A stretch of DNA of 64,000 bases from Teichococcus aerophilus (GCF_014490485.1 NZ_JACTVA010000010.1:1-64000); one strand, 5' to 3'; shown: positions 17,860 to 26,877, numbered from the stretch's first letter. A program made the numbers and translations. The notes: generated from the sequence alone by a model not told the origin.

Positions 17860-18765
17860 ATGGATCTCCGCCACCTCCGCTACTTCGTCGCCGTCGCCGA
17901 GGAGCTCAGCTTCACCCGCGCCGCCCGCCGCCTCGGCCTCAACCAGGCCCCGCTCAGCCAGCAAGTGCAGCAACTGGAACGGGAAGTCGGCGCGCCGCTG
18001 TTCCAGCGCCTCCCCCGCGGCGTCGCCCTCACCGAGGCCGGCCAGCGGATGCTGGAAGACGCGAAGGACATCCTGGCCCGCACCCGCCAGGCCGTGCTCA
18101 ACGCCCGCCGCGCCGCCAGCGGCGAGCTCGGCACGCTGCGCATCGGCTTCACCGCCTCCGCCTCCTTCAACCCCTTCGTCACCGCCAGCATCCGGGACTA
18201 CCGCGAAGCCTTCCCGGACGTCCGGGTGGAGCTGATGGAAGCCAACACCGTCCAGCTGCTGGAACGCTTCCAGTCCCGCCAGCTCGACGCCGCCTTCATC
18301 CGCCCCGCCCCCGGTGAGGCCGGCCACCTCCCCTGCCGCCTGCTGCAGCGGGAAGACATGCTCGTCGCCCTCCCTGCCGGCCACCCCCTGGCGGAACGCC
18401 GCCTCATCCCCCTCACCGCTTTGCGGGACGAGAGCTTCATCCTCTACCCCCGCCGCAACGGCCGCGCCCTCTACGACGCCATCATCGACGCGTGCGAGGC
18501 CGCCGGCTTCAGCCCCCGCGTGGCGCAGGAAGCCCCGCAAATGGCCTCCACCGTCACCCTCATCGCCAGCGGCATCGGCATCTCCGTCGTCCCCGCCTCC
18601 ATGGGCCAGCTCCTCGCCCAGGGCGTCACCTACCGCCGCCTGCGCGGCCCCGCCCCCTTCGCCGAACTCAGCCTGGTCCACCAGACCGAGACCGCCCAGG
18701 AAGTCACCACCGCCTTCACCCAACTGGTCCTGGACCGCGCCGAGCGCGAAGGCCTCCTGCCGTGA
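17860..18765 (+). CDS. LysR-family regulator of the CoA-transferase operon
   Basis: 301 residues. The classic LTTR start MDLRHLRYFVAVAEELSFTRAARRLGLNQAPLSQQVQQLE forms the winged HTH, and the inducer-binding domain spans ~90-295 (CbeA/BenM-like subgroup: GFTASASFNPFV, LPAGHPLAERRLIPL). The ATG at 17860 directly follows the inverted-repeat operator. Divergent arrangement with the 17749-10588 operon makes it the likely activator, with a pathway carboxylate or its CoA-derived intermediate as co-inducer (inference). Followed by a terminator-like dispersed element. Confidence 0.93.
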   Translation: MDLRHLRYFVAVAEELSFTRAARRLGLNQAPLSQQVQQLEREVGAPLFQRLPRGVALTEAGQRMLEDAKDILARTRQAVLNARRAASGELGTLRIGFTASASFNPFVTASIRDYREAFPDVRVELMEANTVQLLERFQSRQLDAAFIRPAPGEAGHLPCRLLQREDMLVALPAGHPLAERRLIPLTALRDESFILYPRRNGRALYDAIIDACEAAGFSPRVAQEAPQMASTVTLIASGIGISVVPASMGQLLAQGVTYRRLRGPAPFAELSLVHQTETAQEVTTAFTQLVLDRAEREGLLP

Positions 18766-18779
18766 GGGCGTGGAGAAAA

Positions 18780-18828
18780 GCTGGGGAAGGAATTCCCCAG
18801 CCCCCATCTTCTTCCTACGAGTCTTCAG
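18780..18828 (+). terminator. Dispersed hairpin element, copy B
   Basis: 9-bp stem (18780-18788 with 18793-18801), GGAA loop, then CCCCATCTTCTTCC and a GAGTCTT trailer. It starts 15 bp after the LysR stop. Confidence 0.75.
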
Positions 18829-19019
18829 GTTGTTCTCGTGGAGCGCACGGTCTTTTCAAACCATCGCTGCGCGTCATCTCAGGACGCCCGGGCAACTTGG
18901 GCGTGCGCGACACGCCCCGTCGTCTGGCCGCTACTCACGCCGTCCGCTGCGCCCACCTCAGCCGGCCACGCCCCGGAAGCCCACCCGGATGGCCAGGCAA
19001 TCCGTAGGCCCGGGCCCCG

Positions 19020-19065
19020 AAGACCAGAAAGGAGATGGGCGCCAGGGGAACTCCTTCCCCTGGCG
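19020..19065 (-). terminator. Dispersed hairpin element, copy B' (reverse)
   Basis: 11-bp stem (19040-19050 with 19055-19065). Read on the minus strand the loop is GGAG, followed by CCCATCTCCTTTCTGG. It starts 36 bp after the M28 gene stop on that strand. Confidence 0.7.
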
Positions 19066-19100
19066 TTTCTCCACCCTCGCCTACAGCGAACGGCACCGCA

Positions 19101-20732
19101 TCACAGCGCCGCCATCGCCTGCCGCACCGCATGCGCCACCCGGTTCCCGGCCCGCCGGGCGGAGACGGTCAACAGATGCACCGCCTCGCTGCCCTCTTCC
19201 GCCCGCGCCAGTTCCCGCAGCGGCTCCAGCACCGGCCAGGCCGGCTGCGGCAGCGCCGGGTCGTGGCTGAAGCGGTCGCCCTGGGTGTAGTCCAGCGGCA
19301 CCAAGGCGCGGGACACCCGCATCGACGCCGCGTCCGCCAGCACCGCCCCGTCCAGCCGGTCCCGCAACGCCTCCACCTCGGCCAGCAGCGCATCCAGCGG
19401 CAGGGCGGGGCTGCGGTAGCGCTGCAACTCGCCCAGCAGCGCCGTGGCCGTCGCCGCGTGGTCCAGCGGCAAGGCGGCATCGGTCAGCAGCCGCCAGATG
19501 GCGTGGGCGTAAACCCGCGTGTCCCGCGCCAGGAAGTCGGGGTCGATCTTGTCCAGCAGGTCCTGCGGCGTGTGCCACCACCAGCCCAGCGGGTTGCGCA
19601 TCGCCACCGGTCCCGGCGGCTGGTGGCTCAACGTGCTGAACAGGCTCGGCAGCCCGATCCCCCAGAAGGAGGCATCGCCATTCCGGCCATGCCGCTTGCC
19701 CTCATGCGCCACGCCCAGCTCGTCCCGCAGCACCGCCCCTGCAAACCCGGCCAGCGCCCCATCGCTCGGCGCCTCGCCTAGCACCGTGGCGCCCGCGCCG
19801 CCGGTGGAATCCACATTCACATGCACCGCGCAGCGCTGCTCCAGCTCCGCCCAATGCGTGTCCGCATACCAGGCCGAGCTCGCATACCGCCCCTGCGAAT
19901 GGCCGGACCAGAAGCAGAACCGCAGCCCGCGCTTCCACGCGTCGCGCCGCGCCGCCGCCAGCCGCGCCACCTCCATCATCGTGGCGTTGGCGGCGCCATT
20001 ATCCATCACGCCCTCATACCAGGTGTCGTGATGCCCGCTGAACAGGATGAACGGCGCATCCTCCTCCGGCGCCGGCAGCTCAGCCACCAGCAGCGGGATC
20101 GGCCGCCAGCCGGTATCCACCTCGGCGTGCAGCACCACCGCCGGCAACTCCCCCGCCGCCAGCCGCGCCCGCAGCGCCATCCCATCGGCGTGGCATACCG
20201 TCACCGCCACCGCCGCCGGCAGGTTCCCCGCCGTCTCGGCGGAAGGGCTGCCCCACACGGGCGAGATGCACATCTCGTGGATATGCTCGTGCGGGCTCAC
20301 ATGCAGCGTCCCCGCCGCCCCCACCCGCGCGGCGCGCGTCGCCACCGCCGGGCTGGCAATGCCATCCACCAGCAGGATCGCCCCACGCAGGTCGCGCCCG
20401 CCGGCAAAGGCGGCCTCGTCGCCCGCCCCCATATCCACCACCGGCCCGGTCACGCCGCCAGCCGGCGAGGCCAGCGACATCGCGTGCGTGATCGCTCGCA
20501 ACCGCTGCCCGTCCACCGTCACCTGCGCCGCGCCCGGCAGGCTGACATACGCTTCGTGCATCAGCATCGTGGTGCGGTAACCATAGGCATCCATCCTCGC
20601 CTGGATGAAGCGGATGCTCTCCAACTCCTCCGCCGTACCCGCCAGCTTCCGCCAGCGCGCCAGCGCGGTAAGATTCTCCATCAGCGCCCCGGCATCGACC
20701 CCGGCGGCGAACGCCTTCGCATCCCCCGCCAT
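19101..20732 (-). CDS. M28-family peptidase-like protein lacking the catalytic Glu pair
   Basis: 543 residues. N-terminal half has a PA-like insert (~90-210). The M28 zinc-hydrolase core begins at ~225: FSGHHDTWYEGVMDNGAANA gives His234, Asp236 and Asp244. VNVDST (~306-311) and WWWHTPQD give later ligands. Where active M28 peptidases have Glu-Glu, this protein reads WSGHSQGRYASSAW (275-288), so the general-base Glu is absent. It may be a non-peptidase hydrolase or inactive binder. The ATG at 20732 overlaps the upstream ketopantoate reductase stop by one base (TGATG), so the two are translationally coupled. Confidence 0.82.
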   Translation of the reverse strand: MAGDAKAFAAGVDAGALMENLTALARWRKLAGTAEELESIRFIQARMDAYGYRTTMLMHEAYVSLPGAAQVTVDGQRLRAITHAMSLASPAGGVTGPVVDMGAGDEAAFAGGRDLRGAILLVDGIASPAVATRAARVGAAGTLHVSPHEHIHEMCISPVWGSPSAETAGNLPAAVAVTVCHADGMALRARLAAGELPAVVLHAEVDTGWRPIPLLVAELPAPEEDAPFILFSGHHDTWYEGVMDNGAANATMMEVARLAAARRDAWKRGLRFCFWSGHSQGRYASSAWYADTHWAELEQRCAVHVNVDSTGGAGATVLGEAPSDGALAGFAGAVLRDELGVAHEGKRHGRNGDASFWGIGLPSLFSTLSHQPPGPVAMRNPLGWWWHTPQDLLDKIDPDFLARDTRVYAHAIWRLLTDAALPLDHAATATALLGELQRYRSPALPLDALLAEVEALRDRLDGAVLADAASMRVSRALVPLDYTQGDRFSHDPALPQPAWPVLEPLRELARAEEGSEAVHLLTVSARRAGNRVAHAVRQAMAAL

Positions 20733-21760
20733 CACGCGGCCTCCCGCACCACGGCGGAAAGCGCATCCGCACTCTCCGGCCCGATCGCGCGCCGCCCCGC
20801 CTCCACTTCACCGATCAGTTCCACCAACCGGTCCGCGATCGGCGTCGCCAACCCATGCCGCCGCGCCGCCGCCCGCACCGGCGCCAACTGCGCCGCCACG
20901 TCGCTCTGCCGCTTCCGCACCGCCAGGTCCCGCCAGATCCCGCTATGCGACTTGGCCGAGCCGCGATTGAACACCTCCATCCGCTGCATGGACGCCGCGA
21001 TGGCCGCCTCGTCCCCGCGCGCGAACCCCTCCGGGTCGAAGCCGTTGAAGCCCAGCACCCGTACCTTCTCGGCCGCCGCCACCGCCAGGATCTCCCGCAC
21101 CAGTGCCACGATCAGCGCCCGCCGCTCCGGTGCCGCGATGAAGTCGGCAATCGAATCATTATCCAGCGCCGAGGCCTTCAGGATCGACCCGTACCCCGCC
21201 TTGCCCCACAGGTAACCGAAGATGTTGTCGCTCAGCACCGCATCCGGCTCGAACACCTGCAACTGCGCGTGCAGCTCGGCAATCCGCGGCGTCGCCGCCC
21301 CATCCAGCTCCCCCACCACGACGGAGCCCCGGTTGCCGAACAGGATCTTCCCCGGCTCGATGTAATCCGCGCCGAAATTCACGAAGGAACCGATCGTCCG
21401 CTCCCGCCCGACAATGTCGGCGATCACCAGCTCATTCAGCCCGTTCTGGCAGGAAACGACGATGCCATCCTCGGCCAGGAACGGCGCCAGCGCCCGCGTC
21501 GCCGCCTCGGTATGGTGCGCCTTCACCGCCAGCAGGATGCAAGCGTGCTTCCCGCGCATCCCCTCCGGCGTCACCGCCTCGCCGCCCGTGGTGAAATCGT
21601 CCACCGGCCCCTCGATGCGCAGCCGCCCGGCGCCGATCTCCGCCACATGCTCCGGCACCACGTCGACGAACAGCACCTCCTGCCCCGCCCGCGCCAGATA
21701 CGCGCCGATCGTCCCGCCAATCGCCCCCGCACCCCAGATCACCACCGGCTTCGCCATCAT
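20732..21760 (-). CDS. Ketopantoate reductase-family (ApbA/PanE-like) oxidoreductase
   Basis: 342 residues with an N-terminal NADP-binding GAGAIGGTIGAYLARAG motif, VDVVPEHV for the ribose phosphate, and C-terminal ApbA_C helices (LWGKAGYGSILKASALDN). The WGK lysine region matches the catalytic Lys site of ketopantoate reductases. It probably reduces a 2-oxo acid; clustering with a GntR regulator, SDR and TctC suggests catabolism rather than pantothenate synthesis. AGGAGAG precedes the ATG pair at 21760/21757. First gene of the leftward operon divergent from the GntR gene. Confidence 0.88.
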   Translation of the reverse strand: MMAKPVVIWGAGAIGGTIGAYLARAGQEVLFVDVVPEHVAEIGAGRLRIEGPVDDFTTGGEAVTPEGMRGKHACILLAVKAHHTEAATRALAPFLAEDGIVVSCQNGLNELVIADIVGRERTIGSFVNFGADYIEPGKILFGNRGSVVVGELDGAATPRIAELHAQLQVFEPDAVLSDNIFGYLWGKAGYGSILKASALDNDSIADFIAAPERRALIVALVREILAVAAAEKVRVLGFNGFDPEGFARGDEAAIAASMQRMEVFNRGSAKSHSGIWRDLAVRKRQSDVAAQLAPVRAAARRHGLATPIADRLVELIGEVEAGRRAIGPESADALSAVVREAA

Positions 21761-21803
21761 CCGCTCTCCTGGTTCCTCGGTCAGCAGACTTCATGATGCC
21801 AAA

Positions 21804-21824
21804 TTGTCTGTCAATACAGTTGAC
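21804..21824. promoter_or_regulatory. Probable GntR/FCD operator in divergent promoter
   Basis: TTGTCTGTCAA (21804-21814, near-palindromic) overlaps GTCAA-TACAG-TTGAC (21810-21824, perfect 5-bp arms). It is AT-rich for this region and lies between the divergent starts at 21760 and 21856, typical of FCD-type GntR sites. Confidence 0.55.
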
Positions 21825-21855
21825 GATTGCCCGAAACCCCTGCCAACCTCCCGCT

Positions 21856-22572
21856 ATGCAGCACGCCGATGCCCCCTCAACCCCCACTGTCCGCCACGCG
21901 GCGGAGGAGCGCCTGCGCAGCGCCATCGTCTCCGGCGAGCTCCAACCCGGCCAGAAACTCACCGACCGCAGCCTGTGCGAACTCACCGGCGCCGGCCGCA
22001 CCACCGTGCGCGAAGCCATCCGCCAGCTGGAATCCGAGGGCCTCATCGCCACCGTCCCGCATCGCGGCCCCACCGTCGCCCTGCTGACGGAAGCCGAGGC
22101 GCGGGACCTCTACGAACTCCGCGCCATGCTGGAAGGCCAGGCCGGCCGCCTCTGCGCCCTGCGCGGCCAGCACGCCCACGCCGCCGCCCTGCACGACGCG
22201 GTCGATGCGCTGGATGCCGCCCGCCGCGCCGGCAGCATGCTCGGCGTCCTCTGCGCCAACAGCGGCTTCTACGACGCGCTGAACGACGGCGCGGGCAATG
22301 AGGCGCTGCGCCAGGCCATGCTCGGCGTACAGAACCGCCTGGCCTTCTTCCGCTTCAGCTCCACCCGCTGGCCCGGCCGCAGTGAGCGCAGCGTCATCGA
22401 ACTCCGCGCCATCGCCGATGCCGTGCAGCAGCGGAACCCCGCCGCCGCCGAGGCCGCCTGCATCCACCACATCGAAGCCGCCGCCGAACTCGCCCTCATG
22501 GTCCTGGCGGAGCGCGCCCGCGGCGCCGCCCTGGCCCCCCGCGCCCGCCGGCGCGTCCTGGAAAAGGTGTAG
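21856..22572 (+). CDS. GntR-family regulator, FadR/FCD subgroup
   Basis: 238 residues. Winged HTH at ~10-75 (AAEERLRSAIVSGELQPGQKL, GAGRTTVREAIRQLESEGLI) and an all-helical FCD effector domain after it (LYELRAMLEGQA, HHIEAAAEL with metal-binding His). The ATG at 21856 was chosen over an upstream in-frame ATG at 21793 because the upstream residues do not fit the family and would cover the operator. Probably represses both its own operon (with SDR and TctC) and the divergent reductase-M28 operon, released by a carboxylate ligand (inferred). Confidence 0.92.
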   Translation: MQHADAPSTPTVRHAAEERLRSAIVSGELQPGQKLTDRSLCELTGAGRTTVREAIRQLESEGLIATVPHRGPTVALLTEAEARDLYELRAMLEGQAGRLCALRGQHAHAAALHDAVDALDAARRAGSMLGVLCANSGFYDALNDGAGNEALRQAMLGVQNRLAFFRFSSTRWPGRSERSVIELRAIADAVQQRNPAAAEAACIHHIEAAAELALMVLAERARGAALAPRARRRVLEKV

Positions 22573-22576
22573 CCGT

Positions 22577-23335
22577 TTGTCCCTGGATTTCACTGGTCAG
22601 ATCGTCGCCGTCACCGGCGCCGCCACCGGCTTCGGCCGCGCCATCGCGCGCCGCTTCGCCCAGCACGGCGCCCGCGTCTTCGCCACCGATATCGATCCCA
22701 CCGGCCTCGCCGAGACAGCCGACCACCCCAACATCACCCAGCATGTGCTGGACCTGACGGACCGCCCCGCCGTCGGCGCCTGGATCGCCCAGGTGGAACA
22801 CGCGGCCGGCGCCTCCATCGGCATCCTGGTCAACAATGCTGGCGGCGTCATCGGCCGCACCATGCAGCCGATCGAGGATACCCCCTTCGGGGACTGGGAC
22901 GCGGTGCTCCGAATCAACCTCGATGCCGGCTTCACCGTCACCCGCGCTGCCGTCCCGGGCATGAAGCGCGCCGGGCGCGGCCGCATCATCAACATCAGCT
23001 CCGGCGCCGGCCTCAAGGCATCCCGCACCGGCGTGCAGGCCTATACCAGCGCCAAGCACGCCGTCATCGGCCTCACCCGCCAACTGGCGCAGGAACTCGG
23101 CCCCTTCGGCATCACCGTCAACGCCATCGCCCCCGGCCTGTTCCCCGTCGCCCCCGGCCCCATCGCACAATGGGAAGGCTACGGCCCCGAAGGCCAGCAA
23201 CGCGTGCTGGACGGCATCGCCCTGCGCCGCATGGGCAGCGCGGACGACATCGCCAAGGCCGCCCTGTTCTTCGCCTCGGACCTCGCCGACTACGTCACCG
23301 GCCAGGTCCTGCCCGTCAACGGCGGCTCATCCTGA
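22577..23335 (+). CDS. Short-chain dehydrogenase/reductase (SDR)
   Basis: 252 residues starting at a TTG, 4 bp after the GntR stop, with AAAGGTG upstream; no ATG or GTG fits before the nucleotide-binding motif. TGAATGFG (~13-20) binds NAD(P); NNAGG, ISSGAG and the catalytic YTSAK follow in classical order, and the C-terminus YVTGQVLPVNGG is typical. DIDP after beta-2 suggests NAD preference. It likely oxidises a hydroxy-acid or hydroxy-acyl substrate in the GntR-controlled pathway. Confidence 0.9.
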   Translation: MSLDFTGQIVAVTGAATGFGRAIARRFAQHGARVFATDIDPTGLAETADHPNITQHVLDLTDRPAVGAWIAQVEHAAGASIGILVNNAGGVIGRTMQPIEDTPFGDWDAVLRINLDAGFTVTRAAVPGMKRAGRGRIINISSGAGLKASRTGVQAYTSAKHAVIGLTRQLAQELGPFGITVNAIAPGLFPVAPGPIAQWEGYGPEGQQRVLDGIALRRMGSADDIAKAALFFASDLADYVTGQVLPVNGGSS

Positions 23336-23379
23336 TCCCCGCCCGCCATCCGCCCCGCAACCCGCAGGACCTGAACGCC

Positions 23380-24417
23380 ATGAGCAAGACCCCGCCGTCA
23401 CCGGCCCATCCGCCCGCCCCCGGCCGCCGCCAGTTGCTGGGCCTCACGGCGGGCGCCCTCGCCCTGCCGGCCCTGGTCATCCCCGGCCGCGCCCAGGCGC
23501 AGCGGGATGCCGCCTGGCCCAACCGCCCCATCCGCATGGTCGTCCCCTTCGCCACCGGCGGCGGCACGGACGTCACCATGCGCCTGCTCGCCCCCAAGCT
23601 CGGCGAGATCCTCGGCCAGTCCGTGGTCATCGAGAACCGCCCCGGCGCCGGCAGCACCGTCGGCACCGACTCCGTCGCCAAGTCGGCACCGGATGGCTAC
23701 ACCTTCGTCCTCGCCACCCTCTCCTCCACCGGCATCGCCAAGGGCCTCTACAGCAACCTGCCCTATGACCCGGTGAAGGACCTCACCGCCGTCGCCCCCA
23801 CCGTCTTCATCCCCATCAGCTTCGCCATCACCCAGCGCGGCTGGAACGTGAAGACCTACCCGGAACTGGTGGAAACCCTGCTGGCCAAGCCCAACGGCTA
23901 CTCCTACGGCAGCAGCGGCTCAGGCTCCACCGGCCACATCGCCAGCGCCAACTTCCTGCGCCAGGTCGGCGCCAAGGCCGAACACGTCCCCTATCGCGGC
24001 GCCGGGCAGAGCTTCACCGCCCTCATCGCCGGCGAGACGCAGTTCACCCACGACATCCCCTCCCTGCTCAAGCCCTTCCACGAATCCGGCCAGGCCCGCG
24101 TCCTGTTCGTCAACGGCGACAAACGCTCGCCTCTGCTGCCGGACGTCCCCGCGCAGACCGAGCTCGGCATCCCCGACTACAAATCCTATTCCTGGTACGG
24201 CATCTTCGGCCCCGCCAACCTCCCGCCCGAAATCACCGCCAAGATGGCCGCCGCCATTGAAGCCACGCTGGCCGACCCCGCCATGGAAGCCAAGCTCAAC
24301 GAACTCGGCACCCCCGCCATGCGCGGCTGGAGCCCGGCCCGCTTCGCCCAGTACGTGAAGGAAGAAATCGACACCTGGGTGCCCCTCGTCCACGCCTCCG
24401 GCGCCAGCGCCGGCTGA
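23380..24417 (+). CDS. Bug/TctC-family periplasmic solute-binding protein
   Basis: 345 residues. Tat-like leader (GRRQLLGLTAGALALPAL) ending near RAQAQ, then the full Bug signature: VPFATGGGTDVTMRL, ENRPGAGSTVGTD, PDGYTFVLATL, LPYDPVKDLTAV, VPYRGAGQSFTALIAGE. Carboxylate binding in the periplasm is the family role; no TctAB partner is nearby. It lies 44 bp after the SDR in the same operon, so the ligand is probably the substrate of the SDR/ketopantoate reductase-like enzymes. Followed by dispersed terminator-like element C. Confidence 0.93.
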   Translation: MSKTPPSPAHPPAPGRRQLLGLTAGALALPALVIPGRAQAQRDAAWPNRPIRMVVPFATGGGTDVTMRLLAPKLGEILGQSVVIENRPGAGSTVGTDSVAKSAPDGYTFVLATLSSTGIAKGLYSNLPYDPVKDLTAVAPTVFIPISFAITQRGWNVKTYPELVETLLAKPNGYSYGSSGSGSTGHIASANFLRQVGAKAEHVPYRGAGQSFTALIAGETQFTHDIPSLLKPFHESGQARVLFVNGDKRSPLLPDVPAQTELGIPDYKSYSWYGIFGPANLPPEITAKMAAAIEATLADPAMEAKLNELGTPAMRGWSPARFAQYVKEEIDTWVPLVHASGASAG

Positions 24418-24439
24418 GCAGAGACCGGGGAGAGGAAAG

Positions 24440-24488
24440 GCTGGGGAAGGAATTCCCCAGACCCCATCTTTCGTTTTCAAGTTTGGCG
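24440..24488 (+). terminator. Dispersed hairpin element, copy C
   Basis: 8-bp stem (24441-24448 with 24453-24460), GGAA loop, tail CCCCATCTTTCGTTTTCAAG. It starts 23 bp after the TctC stop. Confidence 0.75.
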
Positions 24489-24754
24489 TCCTGGCGGGGA
24501 GGCCGGCGCATCGCGCGATGGCGCTGCGGATGCACGGCCGCGGGCGAATACCGCAGCTGCACCCAGCGTTTTATCCGATCGCGTTTCTCTCGCTCGTGGC
24601 TGGTTCAGCCTGCGGCGCGTCCGCTCCCGCACCAGCGCAACGCGGCACCCTTCGCCCGGGCGAAGCCAATACAAAATCCCAAGCCAAACACGCCTGGCAT
24701 CCAAACCAACAGCGCGCCAGCACCGCCGTGCCCGAACACCCTCACCACCGCCCG

Positions 24755-24812
24755 CCCAAAAACTCGAAAAAAGAAAAGAAGGGGCCCGGGGAATTCCTTC
24801 CCCGGCCTTCAT
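24755..24812 (-). terminator. Dispersed hairpin element, copy D (reverse)
   Basis: Stem 24786-24793 with 24798-24805. On the minus strand the tail reads CCCCTTCTTTTCTTTTTTCG followed by AGTTTTTGGGCG. Faces copy C. Confidence 0.75.
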
Positions 24813-24839
24813 CCTCGCCAAAGCCAGGAAGCCCCCCGA

Positions 24840-24936
24840 AGCAAGATGCGTTCACCTTCGCTCACACACCATGCTCTATGCCTGCGTCGGGTCGCGTGAT
24901 TCAGGCTCCCAGTGATGTCACCTCAAGCCATCACGC
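24840..24936 (-). repeat. R2 repeat (two-hairpin element), copy 2
   Basis: On the minus strand it starts GCGTGATGGCTTGAGG two bases after the GntR stop. A first hairpin pairs GCGTGAT with ATCACGC; a second hairpin ends ACGCATCTTGCTTC. Strong match to the copies at 33850-34020. Confidence 0.75.
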
Positions 24937-24937
24937 T

Positions 24938-25639
24938 CTAACCCTTCTCCCGCTCCCGCAAGATCCGCAGCGCCACCTCCGCCGCGTGGCGCACATGCCG
25001 CCGGCAGGCGTCCCAGGCGGCGGCGGGGTCGCGCGCCTCCACCGCTTCCACCACCTGGCGCAGTTCCGCCACTGTCTGCGGCAGCCGCCCCGGTTCGGCC
25101 AGGGATGTCGCGCGCAGTTGCATGTTGCGGTTGATGGTGGCGTCGAACATGCGGGCCACCATCGGGTTCCGGCAGCCGCGCATCAGCACGTCGTAGAAGT
25201 CGCGCTTCAGGGCCAGCAGCGCCTCGCGGTCCGCCGCCGGCTGCAACTGCGCCAACTGCTCGTACACGCGCCGCAACTCCGCCCGCTCCTCATCCGTGGC
25301 GCGCACGGCGAACCCCTCGCCCGCCAGCGCCTCCAGCACGCCGCGTACCTCATAGGTCTGCTCCGCCTCAGTGGAGGACAGGAAGGCGACGAACGGCCCG
25401 CGGTTAGGGATGGTCGTCACCAGCCCCTCGGCTTCCAGCAGCCGCACCGCCTCGCGCACCACACTGCGGCTGGCGCCGAACAACTCGCACAACATCCGGT
25501 CCGGCAGGTGCTGCCCGGGGCCGAAGCGGCCGGACATGATGGCGTTGCGCAGCCCGTCTTCCACCAGCTTGCGCATGGGCTTCGGCACCACCCGCAGCGC
25601 CGCGTCATCCATCATTCGCAGTCCGCCCGTCTCTGTCAT
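24938..25639 (-). CDS. GntR-family regulator, FCD subgroup
   Basis: 233 residues. HTH region KLVEDGLRNAIMSGRFGPGQ and FGASRSVVREAVRLLEAEGL (~25-85), then FCD helices (YEVRGVLEALAGEGFAV, RDFYDVLMRGCRNPMVARMF, HVRHAAEVALRIL). The start is uncertain: ATG at 25639 (GGGGTGGA upstream) is given, and ATG at 25615 is the main alternative. Monocistronic by position, and no divergent target gene is evident; the P1 peptidase gene ending at 25712 is upstream on the same strand. Confidence 0.88.
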   Translation of the reverse strand: MTETGGLRMMDDAALRVVPKPMRKLVEDGLRNAIMSGRFGPGQHLPDRMLCELFGASRSVVREAVRLLEAEGLVTTIPNRGPFVAFLSSTEAEQTYEVRGVLEALAGEGFAVRATDEERAELRRVYEQLAQLQPAADREALLALKRDFYDVLMRGCRNPMVARMFDATINRNMQLRATSLAEPGRLPQTVAELRQVVEAVEARDPAAAWDACRRHVRHAAEVALRILREREKG

Positions 25640-25711
25640 TCCACCCCGGCACCTATCCTGCCGCGTCTCTTTGTCTGACGATATGGAAATCATCGGCCAC
25701 TGCCCGCGCCG

Positions 25712-26877
25712 TCAGCCCTGGGCGGGACGGTACCGCTCCACCACCGCCCGCACGGCGGCGGTATCGATGGCCTCGCCCTTGCGCCTGCGCCCGGTCGCCG
25801 GGTCCCGGCTCTCCACCGTCACAGCCCGCAGCATGGAGTTCAGCACCGCCTCCTCCACTGCCTCGGCGGCAGCGACGAACAACGGCGACATCCGGTCATT
25901 CGGCCAATCGGGCAAGCTGGCATCCCCGGCCCGGTGCGCCGCCCCGCGCCGCACCCCCGCATGGGTGGAAAACGCGATGGCATAGTCCCCCGACCCGTCG
26001 GAAAACGCCGCGCCCGTCCGCGCCAAGCCCGCCATCGCCCGCAACGCCAGCCGCTGCAGATTGCGGTCGGAGAGCGGCGCATCGGTGGCAATCACCACCA
26101 TCACCGACCCATCCACATCGCCCTGGTCCGCATGCTCGCGCAGGTAGAACTTCCCCAGTTCCCGCCCGACCGGCACGCCGTCCATCACCAGCGCGCCGCC
26201 GTAATTGCTCTGCACCAGCGCACCGATGGCGAAGCCCCCCAGCGCCGTCGGCAACAGGCGGGAAGACGTGCCGATGCCGCCCTTCCAGCCGAAGGCCATG
26301 GTGCCTGTCCCGGCCCCCACGCTGCCTTCCTCCACGGGCCCAACCACGGCACCATCCAGCGCCGCCAGCACATCGGCCCCGGTCACGCCCCGGGCGCGGA
26401 TATCGTTCAGCCGCCCGTCATTGGTCTCGCCGACCACGGCGTTGACGGACCGCGCATCGGCATTCCGCGCCAGCGTCCAGTCCACCACCGCCTCCACCGC
26501 CCGGCCGACGGCCAGGGTGTTGGTCAGCACGATCGGCGTCTCCAGCTCCCCCAGCTCCATCATCTGGGTGGCGCCGGCCAGCTTGCCGAAGCCGTTCATC
26601 ACCGCCAGCCCGGCCGGCACCCGCTCGGCGAACAGGTTGCCGCCATGCGGGCGGATGGCGGTCACGCCGGTGCGGATGGTCTCGCCCTCCACACGCGTCA
26701 CCTGCCCGACCAGAACGCCATCCACGTCCGTGATGGCGTTCAACGCCCCGGTCGCGAACTGCCCCGGCCGCAGGCCGATCTCCCGCGCCCGTACCGGCTG
26801 GCCGCGCTCCGGCCCGGCCGGGCCGCCACCAGCGGGCGCCCCGTCCGTTGTGCCAGGAGGCACCAGCCCGCCCGCCG

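Larger units (their letters stand above)
18766..19100. other. Convergent intergenic region with two facing hairpin elements
   Basis: 335 bp between the LysR stop and the M28 stop. Element B (+) is at its left edge and element B' (-) at its right edge. Nothing recognisable lies between them. Confidence 0.7.
24418..24937. other. Convergent intergenic region holding elements C, D and an R2 repeat
   Basis: 520 bp without a supported gene. Element C (+) follows the TctC gene. Element D (-) and R2 (24840-24936, -) follow the GntR gene. The DNA between C and D (24490-24754) shows several short ORFs on both strands but none with a good ribosome-binding site or recognisable protein. Confidence 0.7.

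Noticed and set aside
24477-24821. 114-codon minus-strand open frame between elements C and D
   Set aside because: Spans the repeat elements and has no recognisable protein or ribosome-binding site.
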